DNA of 64,000 bases from Alkalihalobacillus sp. LMS6 (GTDB lineage: Bacteria > Bacillota > Bacilli > Bacillales > Bacillaceae_D). A model generated the notes under the pieces. The model was not told the DNA's origin. It saw only the letters and a program-made list of their open reading frames with translations, and did no database searches. The position numbers and the translations under genes are program-made. Position 1 is the stretch's first letter, and each line of letters starts with the position of its first letter. The DNA lies in assembly GCF_024362765.1 (NCBI RefSeq), contig NZ_CP093302.1, forward strand, positions 3,409,564 through 3,473,563. Direction: 5' to 3'. Shown here piece after piece: positions 50,246 through 58,779 of this stretch.

Positions 50246-51324
50246 TTTCGTATTAACTCCTTAATTAATTTTATATGTTCTTGTGCACTTTTTTCCCAAT
50301 TATATTTCTGAGCCTGTAACATTCCTTTATTTATATAACTCTCACGTAATTTTGTATTAGAGTAAACCTTCTTAATTTTTTCCGCCAGTTCATTAGGGTT
50401 CTTAGCATCAAAATATAGAGAAGCATCTTCACAAATCTCAGGCATTGAAGCTGCGTTAGATATTATTGTTGGTGTACCACATGCCATTGCTTCTAATGGT
50501 GGTAGCCCAAATCCTTCGTAAACAGATGGAAAGACCATCATATCAGCACCTGACACATAATTTTTTATTTCTTCATCCGTTACATAGCCAGTGAATATAA
50601 CTTTATCATCCAGTTCACTAATCTGTTGCTTTAACAAATTATTATCTCCGTTTATGAAACCTTCTTTCTTTCCAACAATCAACAAATCAAGTTTCACTTC
50701 GTCCTTAATTTTTCTATATGCTTCTAGTAAAACCCCTAAATTTTTATGAGGTTTAACATTACCCACGAAAATAATGTAAGGATTAGTTACATTTTTATTC
50801 TCTGCATAAAACCATTCAGAGGAAACACCATTATATATAGTATTTATTCTCTTATTTGTATCTATTTTTAAATATTTATGGAGTTCATTCTTAGAAAAGT
50901 TAGAGACAGTAATTATCTCTTTAGCATTTGTAATAGATTCCTCGTACAATTTTTTCGCATAAAATTGTTTTAATTTCCCTCCTACTTTTTCAGGCATGGC
51001 TAAATGAAATGCATCGTGTATTGTTATTAAGACTTCTCCATTCAATCTAATAGGAGCATTAAAATGAGGTATCCAAATTAAATCTGTATCTTTAGGTATT
51101 TTTCGTTTCAAAAAAAGCTGTTCTTTTAAAGAATATATTTTATAATTACATTCACGAATTTCAGTATTATCATATCTATCCCAACCTAAATCACTAATCT
51201 CATCTCTTTTTCCAATAAATACAATTTTAAATTTTTCATTAATTATAAAAGGTACCACATTTTTTAAATAGGTACCTATCCCTGAACTATTAATCATCCG
51301 AACATCTATAGTTATCTTATTCAT
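50242..51324 (-). CDS. GT4-family glycosyltransferase (mannosyltransferase-like)
   Basis: A 360-residue GT-B enzyme: ITIDVRMINSSGIGTYLKNVVPF at the start, VTIHDAFHL, ITVSNFSKNEL, YIIFVGNVKPHKNLGVLLEAYR and YEGFGLPPLEAMACGTPTIIS near 270-290. The pattern is that of the WbaZ/MtfB mannosyltransferases. It overlaps its neighbours on both sides by one to four bases, showing strict translational coupling. Confidence 0.88.
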   Translation of the reverse strand: MNKITIDVRMINSSGIGTYLKNVVPFIINEKFKIVFIGKRDEISDLGWDRYDNTEIRECNYKIYSLKEQLFLKRKIPKDTDLIWIPHFNAPIRLNGEVLITIHDAFHLAMPEKVGGKLKQFYAKKLYEESITNAKEIITVSNFSKNELHKYLKIDTNKRINTIYNGVSSEWFYAENKNVTNPYIIFVGNVKPHKNLGVLLEAYRKIKDEVKLDLLIVGKKEGFINGDNNLLKQQISELDDKVIFTGYVTDEEIKNYVSGADMMVFPSVYEGFGLPPLEAMACGTPTIISNAASMPEICEDASLYFDAKNPNELAEKIKKVYSNTKLRESYINKGMLQAQKYNWEKSAQEHIKLIKELIRN

Positions 51325-52538
51325 TATTTTCCTTCTTTCGAAAATTTACTTCTTGTTAGCTTATAAATAAGCAAAGATGAGATGTAACTAATAATTATAC
51401 CGATAGTCAAAGTATGTATAATACCTTGGTTAAACAAAAAGAGTCGCCAAATCTCAAATATGCAATATAAAAATACATAAGAGATAAAGACAAGTGCATT
51501 GCTATACTTGTTAAAATGACCAATTAATATTGAGTAGATAAGAACTGTCAATATTACAATAAATAAAGAATAGTAACCTATAGAATCTACTAATAATACT
51601 AATGATGAATTAGTTGTTAACGAAGCTTCTATATCTACAAAATTTCTATAAGTACTAACGAAATTTACATCTAGACCTAAAATACCATGAAAAGTTTCAG
51701 GGATTATGAAGCTAAAAATTTCAGATATTGAAGGCGTATGATTAAAATGTTCAATATTATTTAAGACTCCTAATGTTGCTTGGAATGGTGCCCCTAAATA
51801 AGTAATCATCTCAGCGATATTCATAACTATAGGACTAGTCAAATTGTAATTATCGTTATAGAAATTGGCGTTTCTTGAATAATTAAAAGCTGCTAATGCT
51901 ATAAAAGTTATCAAAGATATTGTTACTATTAAGTACTTCTTAACTCTTATTTGACGATGTATAACATTACACATAAGTAATACAATTAGCATTACTATCG
52001 CTAGTCTTGAAGAGACTAATGCCGTTAATAAGACAGCTGCAATATTCATCCAATTAACAATACTATGCTGCTTTTTAATGATTCTTAAGACTGCTATTGC
52101 ACCACTAACTATAGTTAGATAACGTAATGAATGGAAGCCTTGCGAGTAATTCTCATATAAAGCATATTTTAGTTGATTAGCGTTTGCGTTTAATACATCC
52201 AATAGAAAGTTCGGATTGTTAATGACAATAGTACTATAAGTAGATAATACGCCTATAAAACTTAAGAGTGATATAATCCAATAAAAATAATTATTTACCT
52301 TATCATTATTTACATTTAATAGCTTTATTGGCTTTATTTTCTTTCCACATGAAAAACCAATATATGCAGAAAAAATAATTGCTAGATACCAGAACAATAA
52401 CAGCAGTACTGATTGAGAAGTAAGACTTTCTTGTATCAGAAAACCTTTTCTTGAATCCAATGGAAACCACCAGGCAACACCACTTAATATTATTGTAATT
52501 ATAATAACAATGTGTGGTCTAAATATTACTTTAATCAT
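51324..52538 (-). CDS. wzy: Wzy-type polysaccharide polymerase candidate
   Basis: A 404-residue membrane protein with about ten helices and a large extracellular loop near residues 225-300, the usual Wzy topology. Sequence identity in this family is low, so the call rests on topology and on its place between glycosyltransferases and flippase. It would join repeat units outside the membrane. Strongly AT-rich: the 60 bases 52501-52560 have 15 G+C. Confidence 0.75.
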   Translation of the reverse strand: MIKVIFRPHIVIIITIILSGVAWWFPLDSRKGFLIQESLTSQSVLLLLFWYLAIIFSAYIGFSCGKKIKPIKLLNVNNDKVNNYFYWIISLLSFIGVLSTYSTIVINNPNFLLDVLNANANQLKYALYENYSQGFHSLRYLTIVSGAIAVLRIIKKQHSIVNWMNIAAVLLTALVSSRLAIVMLIVLLMCNVIHRQIRVKKYLIVTISLITFIALAAFNYSRNANFYNDNYNLTSPIVMNIAEMITYLGAPFQATLGVLNNIEHFNHTPSISEIFSFIIPETFHGILGLDVNFVSTYRNFVDIEASLTTNSSLVLLVDSIGYYSLFIVILTVLIYSILIGHFNKYSNALVFISYVFLYCIFEIWRLFLFNQGIIHTLTIGIIISYISSLLIYKLTRSKFSKEGK

Positions 52539-52548
52539 TTTTATCAGC

Positions 52549-53706
52549 TCACAATTTGCTTAAAAAATCTAAAAGCTTGTTTGTATTATCTTTCCATGAA
52601 ATGTCACCAATACTTTTCTCAATTTCAATTTTTGACAAGCTACTATCTAAACTAGATAGTAGAGCAGTTTCCAAACTTTTGTTGTCATCATAAAAATAAA
52701 CATAATTGAGATTTCTTAATTTTATATCATCTGTAACTTTACATACAACAGGTAAACCTGTTGCTAAATATTCATATAATTTCATTGGACTTCTTCCATC
52801 GTTAGAAGGATGATTACTAAGTGGTAATAGAGCAATATCACTATGCTGAAGAAAAGAAGGTATTCTTGAATAATCAATAGGGCCGATAATAAAGATATTA
52901 CCAAATGTCTTTAGCAATTCAGTTTCTTGATGATTAACAACCGGCCCTATTATTATGATATTTAATTCCTTGTGAGAATTAGCTATATATTTAATAGCTT
53001 CAAAATCGAATCTCTTATCTAAGGCTCCTACATAAACTGCAATTTTACCTTTTACTTTATTAATTTCCTCAGGTTTTAATGCCTTTCTTTTGAAATGATC
53101 TAATTCAGCTGCGTTTTCTAACATTATTTTTGGTAATTGGTCGTTTAGTGACATCAAGTGTTTTTCAACAGTTGGTGATGTAGAAATCATTCCATTTGAA
53201 TTATTTAATAAATGTTTCTCAGCATCGATAACAATCTCATCTTCCATCATTTCACTATAAACATCAGTAGCTCTATAAATTAATTTCTTATAATTAATAA
53301 ATTTTTCCATACCAATCATAGTAGGTTGATCTACAACTAAATAATCAATTTCTTCTTCTCCATAAAACTCTTCAATAATATTCTTTATTTTCTTCTTTAG
53401 CGGTTTAGTAAGGTAGTTTATAGAAAATTTCTTGAAGAAATATTTTGAAAAACTCCATGGCAATCCACTTGAATATGGAATTAATTGAAAGCAGTTTTCT
53501 GAGATTTTTATTAACTTGTCTTTATTCTTTCTTTTAAAACTATTAGCCATATCATTTTTAAAGAAATGATATTTTGTAATAGGTGTACTAATATGGAGAA
53601 CTTTATGCCCCTTTTTAGCTAATTCTTTTGCGTAATGATGTGAACCAACTACAAATGCCCCTCCCATGAATGTATGACTAAATAATACAATATTTTTGCT
53701 TTCCAA
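52549..53706 (-). CDS. TuaH-like glycosyltransferase
   Basis: A 385-residue GT-B protein with a divergent N-domain (NIVLFSHTFMGGAFVVGSHHYAKELAKKGHKVLHIS) and a C-domain with IAVYVGALDKRFDFEAI, IIIIGPV and PLSNHPSNDGRSPMKLYEYLATGLPVV. This resembles TuaH of teichuronic acid synthesis. Donor sugar unknown. Second sugar-adding step after the initiating transferase judged by gene order. Confidence 0.82.
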   Translation of the reverse strand: MESKNIVLFSHTFMGGAFVVGSHHYAKELAKKGHKVLHISTPITKYHFFKNDMANSFKRKNKDKLIKISENCFQLIPYSSGLPWSFSKYFFKKFSINYLTKPLKKKIKNIIEEFYGEEEIDYLVVDQPTMIGMEKFINYKKLIYRATDVYSEMMEDEIVIDAEKHLLNNSNGMISTSPTVEKHLMSLNDQLPKIMLENAAELDHFKRKALKPEEINKVKGKIAVYVGALDKRFDFEAIKYIANSHKELNIIIIGPVVNHQETELLKTFGNIFIIGPIDYSRIPSFLQHSDIALLPLSNHPSNDGRSPMKLYEYLATGLPVVCKVTDDIKLRNLNYVYFYDDNKSLETALLSSLDSSLSKIEIEKSIGDISWKDNTNKLLDFLSKL

Positions 53707-53782
53707 TTTAAAGCACCTTCTTTTATATGTACCATAATTATGAGATACAGTTTAACACTAAGCAAGTATAAGATTATTACTT

Positions 53783-54460
53783 TTAATAAGCTTTTGAACT
53801 TAACATAACAATAATAGTAGAAAAGATTAATTTAATATCAAAGAATAACGTACGTTTTTTCATATATTGAATATCCATCTCGACCATCTCTTCGAAGCCC
53901 ACATCATTCCGCGCGCTCACCTGCCAGATTCCTGTACAGCCTGGCTTTACTAATAACCGTTTCTTATGATGGTTACTGTATTCAGCCACTTCCCTCGTTA
54001 ATGGAGGTCTAGGACCGACTAAACTCATGTCGCCTTTTAACACGTTTAATAGCTGAGGCAGTTCGTCGATACTTGTTTTTCTAATGAACTTACCAATCTT
54101 CGTAACCCTTGGGTCATCCTTCATTTTAAACATATGCCCACTTACTTCATTTTGCTTTAGTAAGTCATGTAGCAATTCTTCGGCATTGCTTACCATCGAT
54201 CGAAACTTGTACATGTAGAACTCTTCTCCATCTTTCCCGACTCGAACTTGTTTAAAGAAGACAGGACCTTTTCGGTCTTCATATTTAATTAAGATGGCAA
54301 TAACTAAAAATAAGGGTGATAAGAAGATGATGCCTAATAGAGACGCGATAATATCCAATGAACGTTTACTAAAGAGATAAAAATTCGAATCATTAATATG
54401 TAGTTCTTCTCGTACTTGCGTTTTCTTTTCCGCTATCTTTCTTTCACGCGCAGCCTCCAT
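53783..54460 (-). CDS. Initiating sugar-phosphate transferase (TuaA/WcaJ family)
   Basis: The 225-residue protein has a charged N-terminus, one membrane helix (about 37-58) and the cytosolic bacterial sugar transferase domain: GPVFFKQVRVGKDGEEFYMYKFRSM, FIRKTSIDELPQLLNVLKGDMSLVGPRPPLTREV and LVKPGCTGIWQVSARND. It moves sugar-1-phosphate from a UDP-sugar to undecaprenyl phosphate, starting each repeat unit. It lacks the extra transmembrane bundle of long WcaJ forms. AGGAGTGTCTAG precedes the ATG. Confidence 0.93.
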   Translation of the reverse strand: MEAARERKIAEKKTQVREELHINDSNFYLFSKRSLDIIASLLGIIFLSPLFLVIAILIKYEDRKGPVFFKQVRVGKDGEEFYMYKFRSMVSNAEELLHDLLKQNEVSGHMFKMKDDPRVTKIGKFIRKTSIDELPQLLNVLKGDMSLVGPRPPLTREVAEYSNHHKKRLLVKPGCTGIWQVSARNDVGFEEMVEMDIQYMKKRTLFFDIKLIFSTIIVMLSSKAY

Positions 54461-54472
54461 CTAGACACTCCT

Positions 54473-55357
54473 TTATTTTAATAATGCTTCATGTTCTTTG
54501 ACATATTGAGATAACTTCTTCGTTAACTCATCTCTTAATTCCTCATTCTGCATCGCAAATTCAATTTGTGTTAACACAAACCCAAGCTTCTCCCCAACAT
54601 CGTAACGAGAGCCTTCAAAGTCATAGGCATACACATTTTGAGAATCGTTTAATGCTTGAATCGCATCCGTGAGTTGAATTTCACCACCTGCACCGGATTC
54701 TTGTGTTTCTAGAAATTCAAAGATTTCAGGCGTTAAGATGTAGCGACCCATAATCGCTAAGTTTGATGGGGCTGTCCCTTGTGCTGGTTTCTCCACAAAT
54801 TGGGATACGCCGTACAAGCGACCGTCTTTTGATTCAGGATCAATGATGCCGTAACGATGGGTTTCCGTATCAGGAACCGACTGCACCCCAATAACCGAGC
54901 GCTCTGTTTCTTCATATTGTTGAATCAACTGTTTTAAACACGGTGTATCCGCTTGGACAATGTCGTCCCCTAGAAGAACCGCAAATGGCTCATCGCCAAT
55001 AAACTTTCTCGCACACCAAACTGCGTGGCCGAGTCCTTTTGGTTCTTTTTGTCGTATGTAGTGAATGTCAATCTTTGATGAAGCTTCCACCTTCTCAAGC
55101 ATCTCAAGCTTTCCTTTATTAAAGAGATTCTGTTCCAGTTCAAAGGAATGATCGAAGTGATCTTCAATCGCGCGCTTCCCTTTCCCTGTCACAATGATCA
55201 GGTCTTCAATCCCTGACTCAATGGCTTCTTCAATGATGTATTGGATCGTAGGCTTGTCCACAATCGGAAGCATTTCCTTTGGCATCGCTTTTGTTGCGGG
55301 TAAGAATCGTGTGCCAAGTCCTGCTGCGGGTATAATCGCTTTTTTAACTGTTGTCAT
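54473..55357 (-). CDS. galU: UTP-glucose-1-phosphate uridylyltransferase (GalU/GtaB)
   Basis: A 294-residue enzyme: [39 protein letters not shown] at the start, [12 protein letters not shown]-like [44 protein letters not shown] and YDVGEKLGF. It makes UDP-glucose, used for glycolipids, teichoic acids and, via Ugd, glucuronate. First gene of the polysaccharide operon. It starts 36 bases after an intrinsic terminator hairpin in its leader, so transcription into it must be able to bypass that terminator. Confidence 0.95.
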   Translation of the reverse strand: MTTVKKAIIPAAGLGTRFLPATKAMPKEMLPIVDKPTIQYIIEEAIESGIEDLIIVTGKGKRAIEDHFDHSFELEQNLFNKGKLEMLEKVEASSKIDIHYIRQKEPKGLGHAVWCARKFIGDEPFAVLLGDDIVQADTPCLKQLIQQYEETERSVIGVQSVPDTETHRYGIIDPESKDGRLYGVSQFVEKPAQGTAPSNLAIMGRYILTPEIFEFLETQESGAGGEIQLTDAIQALNDSQNVYAYDFEGSRYDVGEKLGFVLTQIEFAMQNEELRDELTKKLSQYVKEHEALLK

Positions 55358-55393
55358 TTTGAAAACTCCCCCTTTTAATGTAACTCCGACAAT

Positions 55394-55452
55394 AAAAAAC
55401 AGTTAGAAAAATTCTTACATTATAAATGTAAGCGCTCTTCTAACTGTTTTTT
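55394..55452 (-). terminator. Intrinsic terminator in the galU leader
   Basis: A long stem pairs 55394-55408 with 55438-55452, and an inner stem pairs CTTACAT (55414-55420) with ATGTAAG (55426-55432). On the minus strand it ends in a run of six T. It lies between the structured leader and galU, so it can act as an attenuator. Confidence 0.75.
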
Positions 55453-55458
55453 TGTATT

Positions 55459-55550
55459 GGTCGTATTGACCAGAGGCATTAAACCTCTCCTCACACCATG
55501 CCGTCGGCGACCTGCGCCTAAGGTGTGTACCCTTAGCATAGCCGAGTGCC
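55459..55550 (-). ncRNA. Structured leader RNA of the polysaccharide operon (class unknown)
   Basis: On the minus strand, upstream of the terminator, lie several strong stems: GGTC/GACC (55459-55471), AGAGG/CCTCT (55472-55488) and two mutually exclusive folds. Fold A pairs TCGGC (55504-55508) with GCCGA (55541-55545), enclosing CTAAGG (55518-55523) with CCTTAG (55531-55536). Fold B pairs CACACC (55492-55497) with GGTGTG (55522-55527), enclosing GGCG/CGCC (55506-55509, 55515-55518). The layout is that of a riboswitch or processive antitermination element. I could not match it to a named class. Confidence 0.55.
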
Positions 55551-55552
55551 TT

Positions 55553-56035
55553 CATTGATAATGGTATTGAAGACATGACCATATGTTGAATTTAATTCAG
55601 CACCCTCAAACAAATAAAAAGTGGATGCCTACCACTTTTTTTGACATTCATTCTATCTTTCTTTCGTTTTATGACAGCGCTACTCATAATCTACCACAAT
55701 TCATCGGTTTAGGCTAGGAAACTTTTAGAAAGTTAATAACTTATTTCGCACTCTGTTAACCATAAATGCAAATAATTAACAGGAACCTGTGACAATATTA
55801 CCCAGACTCACTGGACATGGTCATTGTTTTCTCTCCTTATTCGATGTAAGTATCACAAATCCCTCTATTTCGACACCAATTGTCATGGAATCTGACAGGG
55901 AATGTAGGTTAAGCTAATGAAGAAGCCCTTTCTTAATAGAGGGAACGTAGTTGTCCGCTAAATATCAGTCTATCTGACTGTTGAAACTTCGTTAGGATCT
56001 ACAGTCTTTTTAAAAGCAAGATCAGAGAAGGAGTG
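55553..56035. other. Intergenic region between galU leader and the rhomboid gene
   Basis: No gene seen. It should hold the promoter of the leftward polysaccharide operon and that of the rightward rhomboid gene. A small dyad CTGTCAGA…/TGTCATGG lies near 55880-55900. I could not assign promoters with confidence. Confidence 0.4.
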
Positions 56036-56659
56036 ATGACTATTCTTAATTTCGAAAAGAACATCAAGCAATTTGTGCGTATGTATCCCATAACCGTGAT
56101 CTATGTATGCGTATGTATCTTATTCTCCCTACTAATGATGATCGTGTTTAATGGCTATAGTGAAGAATCGTTATTACGTATGGGGGCTTTGAGTGGAAAC
56201 AGCATTGAAAGTGGAGAACTTTGGCGATTCGTTACCTATTCATTTGGACATATGAGCCTTTTTCACCTAGTTTTAAATATACCGTTTCTAATCCTTCTCT
56301 CAAGACCTTTAGAGAACTATTATGGTCCTTTTCTCTATCCCGTGATCCTTATTTTACTATCTGTATTGGCTGGAATGTCGGTTGAATTCGTTCAATCTAG
56401 TAATTACCCTTTAGCAGGATCTTCAGGAATCGCCTATGGCTTAATAGGCATTTATATCTATTATGTCATTTTCAATAAAGATAAATTGAATCAAGATGAC
56501 AGAAGATTCATAACAACATTTAGTGCAATAGGCTTCATTATGACGTTTACGATTCCGGATATCTCAATTATCGGACACTTAGGTGGGTTTACGTTTGGCT
56601 TGTTATTAGGGTTTATAACGGATTTTATGATTAAAAAGGAGAAGAGGATTACGAATTAG
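56036..56659 (+). CDS. Rhomboid-family intramembrane serine protease
   Basis: A 207-residue protein with six or so helices. Rhomboid landmarks: LWRFVTYSFGHMSLFHLVLNI (helix 2 HxxxFHxxxN-type block), the catalytic Ser in LAGSSGIAYGLIGIY and the catalytic His in ISIIGHLGGFTFGLLLG. It cleaves substrate proteins within the membrane; the target is unknown. The AAGGAG site ends only two bases before ATG 56036, an unusually short spacing, so the precise start is uncertain. Confidence 0.85.
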   Translation: MTILNFEKNIKQFVRMYPITVIYVCVCILFSLLMMIVFNGYSEESLLRMGALSGNSIESGELWRFVTYSFGHMSLFHLVLNIPFLILLSRPLENYYGPFLYPVILILLSVLAGMSVEFVQSSNYPLAGSSGIAYGLIGIYIYYVIFNKDKLNQDDRRFITTFSAIGFIMTFTIPDISIIGHLGGFTFGLLLGFITDFMIKKEKRITN

Positions 56660-56725
56660 TTTTGTTTGGATCGTTAGAAGGAATGGGGATGAAAGAGTCA
56701 TCTAGATCGGTATAGGGGTGTTGTT

Positions 56726-57556
56726 ATGGAAACAGAACGAACATACAAAATTGGGGAAATCGCATCGATGTTTAATATCCCTCAACAAACATTGCGTTAT
56801 TACGATAAATTAGGGGTAATCAAACCCTCTTTCGTAAATGAAGAAAATGGCTATCGGTATTATTCAATTGAAGAAACAAGGAAATTACACAGCTTAAACC
56901 TATTGAAACGAATGGGCGGCAGCGTAAATGAGATACGTGATCTCTTTTCTAAAGAAGGCACCTTACCTGAAATGAAGGAGAACTACGGCAAACTCATTGA
57001 AAAAATTGATGATGAAGTAAAGCAGTTATCCTTACTAAAGAACAGCATTCAAACCAAATTAAGCGAGTTAGATCAACTGAACCAACAGCGTAACCACTTC
57101 GACATTCAACAGCGTGAAGAAAAGGTAGTCTATGTAAAGCCTGTGCAGATTCGTTCTACAGAAGATCAGGAAACCGAATGTTATCGTGCATTTCTACCAA
57201 TTGCTTCTGATGTTGATTTTATTAACACACGAACAGGCTTCATATTAGAGAAAAGGAATTTCTTGAACGGTGAGTCCTACGCAACGTCTTTTATCATTGA
57301 AGGATCTACGCCAATTGAAGGCTATCAGGAGCACGTTATAAGAAAAGGAACATACTTAACGTTCACCATTGAAGATGATTATTCGAAAAGCTTTACGTAT
57401 TATGATGCATTAAGAGAACATATCCTCAAGAATGACATTGAGGTACTAGGCGACATTTATGAGTTTTCTTATGAGCACCTCCCCCATGTGTCTAAGAGTT
57501 ATGCGATTTGGCAACTAATGGTCGAGGTAAATCCGTTGACCCTACAAGCACTGTAG
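56726..57556 (+). CDS. MerR-family regulator with effector domain
   Basis: A 276-residue activator. MerR winged helix at residues about 5-75 (YKIGEIASMFNIPQQTLRYYDKLGVIKPSFVNEENGYRYYSIEE), coiled dimer helix (about 80-120) and a C-terminal GyrI/BmrR-like ligand-binding half (about 128-276). Members bind bulky or reactive small molecules and untwist promoters with long spacers. Just such a promoter lies over its own stop codon and drives the downstream oxidoreductase gene. Confidence 0.88.
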   Translation: METERTYKIGEIASMFNIPQQTLRYYDKLGVIKPSFVNEENGYRYYSIEETRKLHSLNLLKRMGGSVNEIRDLFSKEGTLPEMKENYGKLIEKIDDEVKQLSLLKNSIQTKLSELDQLNQQRNHFDIQQREEKVVYVKPVQIRSTEDQETECYRAFLPIASDVDFINTRTGFILEKRNFLNGESYATSFIIEGSTPIEGYQEHVIRKGTYLTFTIEDDYSKSFTYYDALREHILKNDIEVLGDIYEFSYEHLPHVSKSYAIWQLMVEVNPLTLQAL

Positions 57557-57566
57557 GGTTTATGGT
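57536..57566 (+). promoter_or_regulatory. MerR-type promoter with a 19-base spacer and dyad
   Basis: The -35 TTGACC (57536-57541) and -10 TATGGT (57561-57566) are separated by 19 bases. The perfect dyad ACCCTACA/TGTAGGGT (57539-57546, 57552-57559) fills the spacer, the hallmark of MerR-activated promoters such as those of CueR. It overlaps the last codons of the MerR gene and precedes the oxidoreductase start by 35 bases. Confidence 0.8.
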
Positions 57567-57600
57567 TACACCATCAAATGAAAAAGGATGGTTTGATCTC

Positions 57601-58188
57601 ATGAGAATTCGACTAATTGTTGCTCACCCAAGAAAAGAAGCATTGACGATGAAAGTGGCAGAGCGTTTTACTAATGGCGCAGAAGAAAAAGGTCATATCG
57701 TTGACGTGGTTGATTTATATAGAGAAGAATTTAACCCCGTTCTGTTCGAGAAAGATGAACCAGATTTTGAGTCCAAAAACAATGTGTACACTGAGACAGT
57801 CATGAAAGAAGTCAAACATATAGAAGAAAGTGATGCCCTCGTCTTCATTTTTCCTATTTGGTGGTACGGGATGCCCGCGATTATGAAGGGGTATGTCGAT
57901 CGCGTGATTAATTATGGGGTGGCGTATGGCCAAGGAAAAGACGGCATCGTTGATAAGGTACGATTTATTGGTTTAGGAGGCGTCGATCGAAACTTCTATG
58001 AAGAGCAAGAATTCACATCCGCGATTAACATCCAATTAAACAGAGGCATCAGCAACTACATTGGCATTAATGATACGGAGACCCACTTGTTCTTAAACAC
58101 ATTTGCAGAAGGCATTGACCAAAAAGAGATCAAGGACTATTACAAGAAATTCTTAGATGACGCTTATTGGATTGGAAATGACCTTTAA
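57601..58188 (+). CDS. NAD(P)H-dependent flavodoxin-fold oxidoreductase
   Basis: A 195-residue protein of the NQO/MdaB/KefF-type family: LIVAHPRKEALTMKVAERF at the start, DVVDLYREEFNPVL, FIFPIWWYGMPAIMKGYVDRVINYGVAYG (flavin and nucleotide binding, about 80-110) and GLGGVDRNFY. It binds FMN or FAD and reduces quinones or reactive electrophiles with NAD(P)H. ATG 57601 follows AAAGGATGG. The frame extends upstream into the MerR promoter, but that part is regulatory. Induction by the MerR protein is the clear prediction. Confidence 0.85.
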   Translation: MRIRLIVAHPRKEALTMKVAERFTNGAEEKGHIVDVVDLYREEFNPVLFEKDEPDFESKNNVYTETVMKEVKHIEESDALVFIFPIWWYGMPAIMKGYVDRVINYGVAYGQGKDGIVDKVRFIGLGGVDRNFYEEQEFTSAINIQLNRGISNYIGINDTETHLFLNTFAEGIDQKEIKDYYKKFLDDAYWIGNDL

Positions 58189-58246
58189 AGAGAAAATAAA
58201 GCTAAAACAATAAGTTTGTCTTCTATAGATTTGAAGAAAAATCAAA

Positions 58247-58273
58247 AGACCTCCTTCTACTATTAGGAGGTCT
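58247..58273 (+). terminator. Terminator of the oxidoreductase gene
   Basis: AGACCTCCT / AGGAGGTCT, nine bases, perfect, followed by CTTGTTT. Confidence 0.7.
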
Positions 58274-58315
58274 CTTGTTTCTAATTAGCTATCCTAACAA
58301 AGTACATGTCATAAT

Positions 58316-58424
58316 TTAACTCGTTCTAGATTTTCTCTTGATTGTAAGGTTATAAAAGATCAGCATGAAAATGGCTCCACCTATAAAGGCTCCTAAGACT
58401 CTTTGTATAGTAATCTGGATAGGC
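58316..58424 (-). pseudogene. C-terminal fragment of a membrane protein cut by the IS element
   Basis: On the minus strand, …PIQITIQRVLGAFIGGAIFML… ends with a basic tail and a stop at 58316. It is one membrane helix with a cytosolic end and has no start before the left IS boundary near 58425. No matching N-terminal part was recognised beyond the right end of the IS. Confidence 0.55.
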
Positions 58425-58489
58425 TACACTTAGTTGGACAGATTTTTTAAGGTCAATTAGACTAAAAGCAATATACTTAAGGAGAATCT

Positions 58490-58777
<288 letters not shown>

Positions 58778-58779
58778 AT

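Noticed and set aside
55459-55550. Identification of the galU leader as a c-di-GMP (GEMM) or EAR RNA
   Set aside because: The conserved sequence blocks I remember for these classes are not clearly present; only the structural logic supports regulation.
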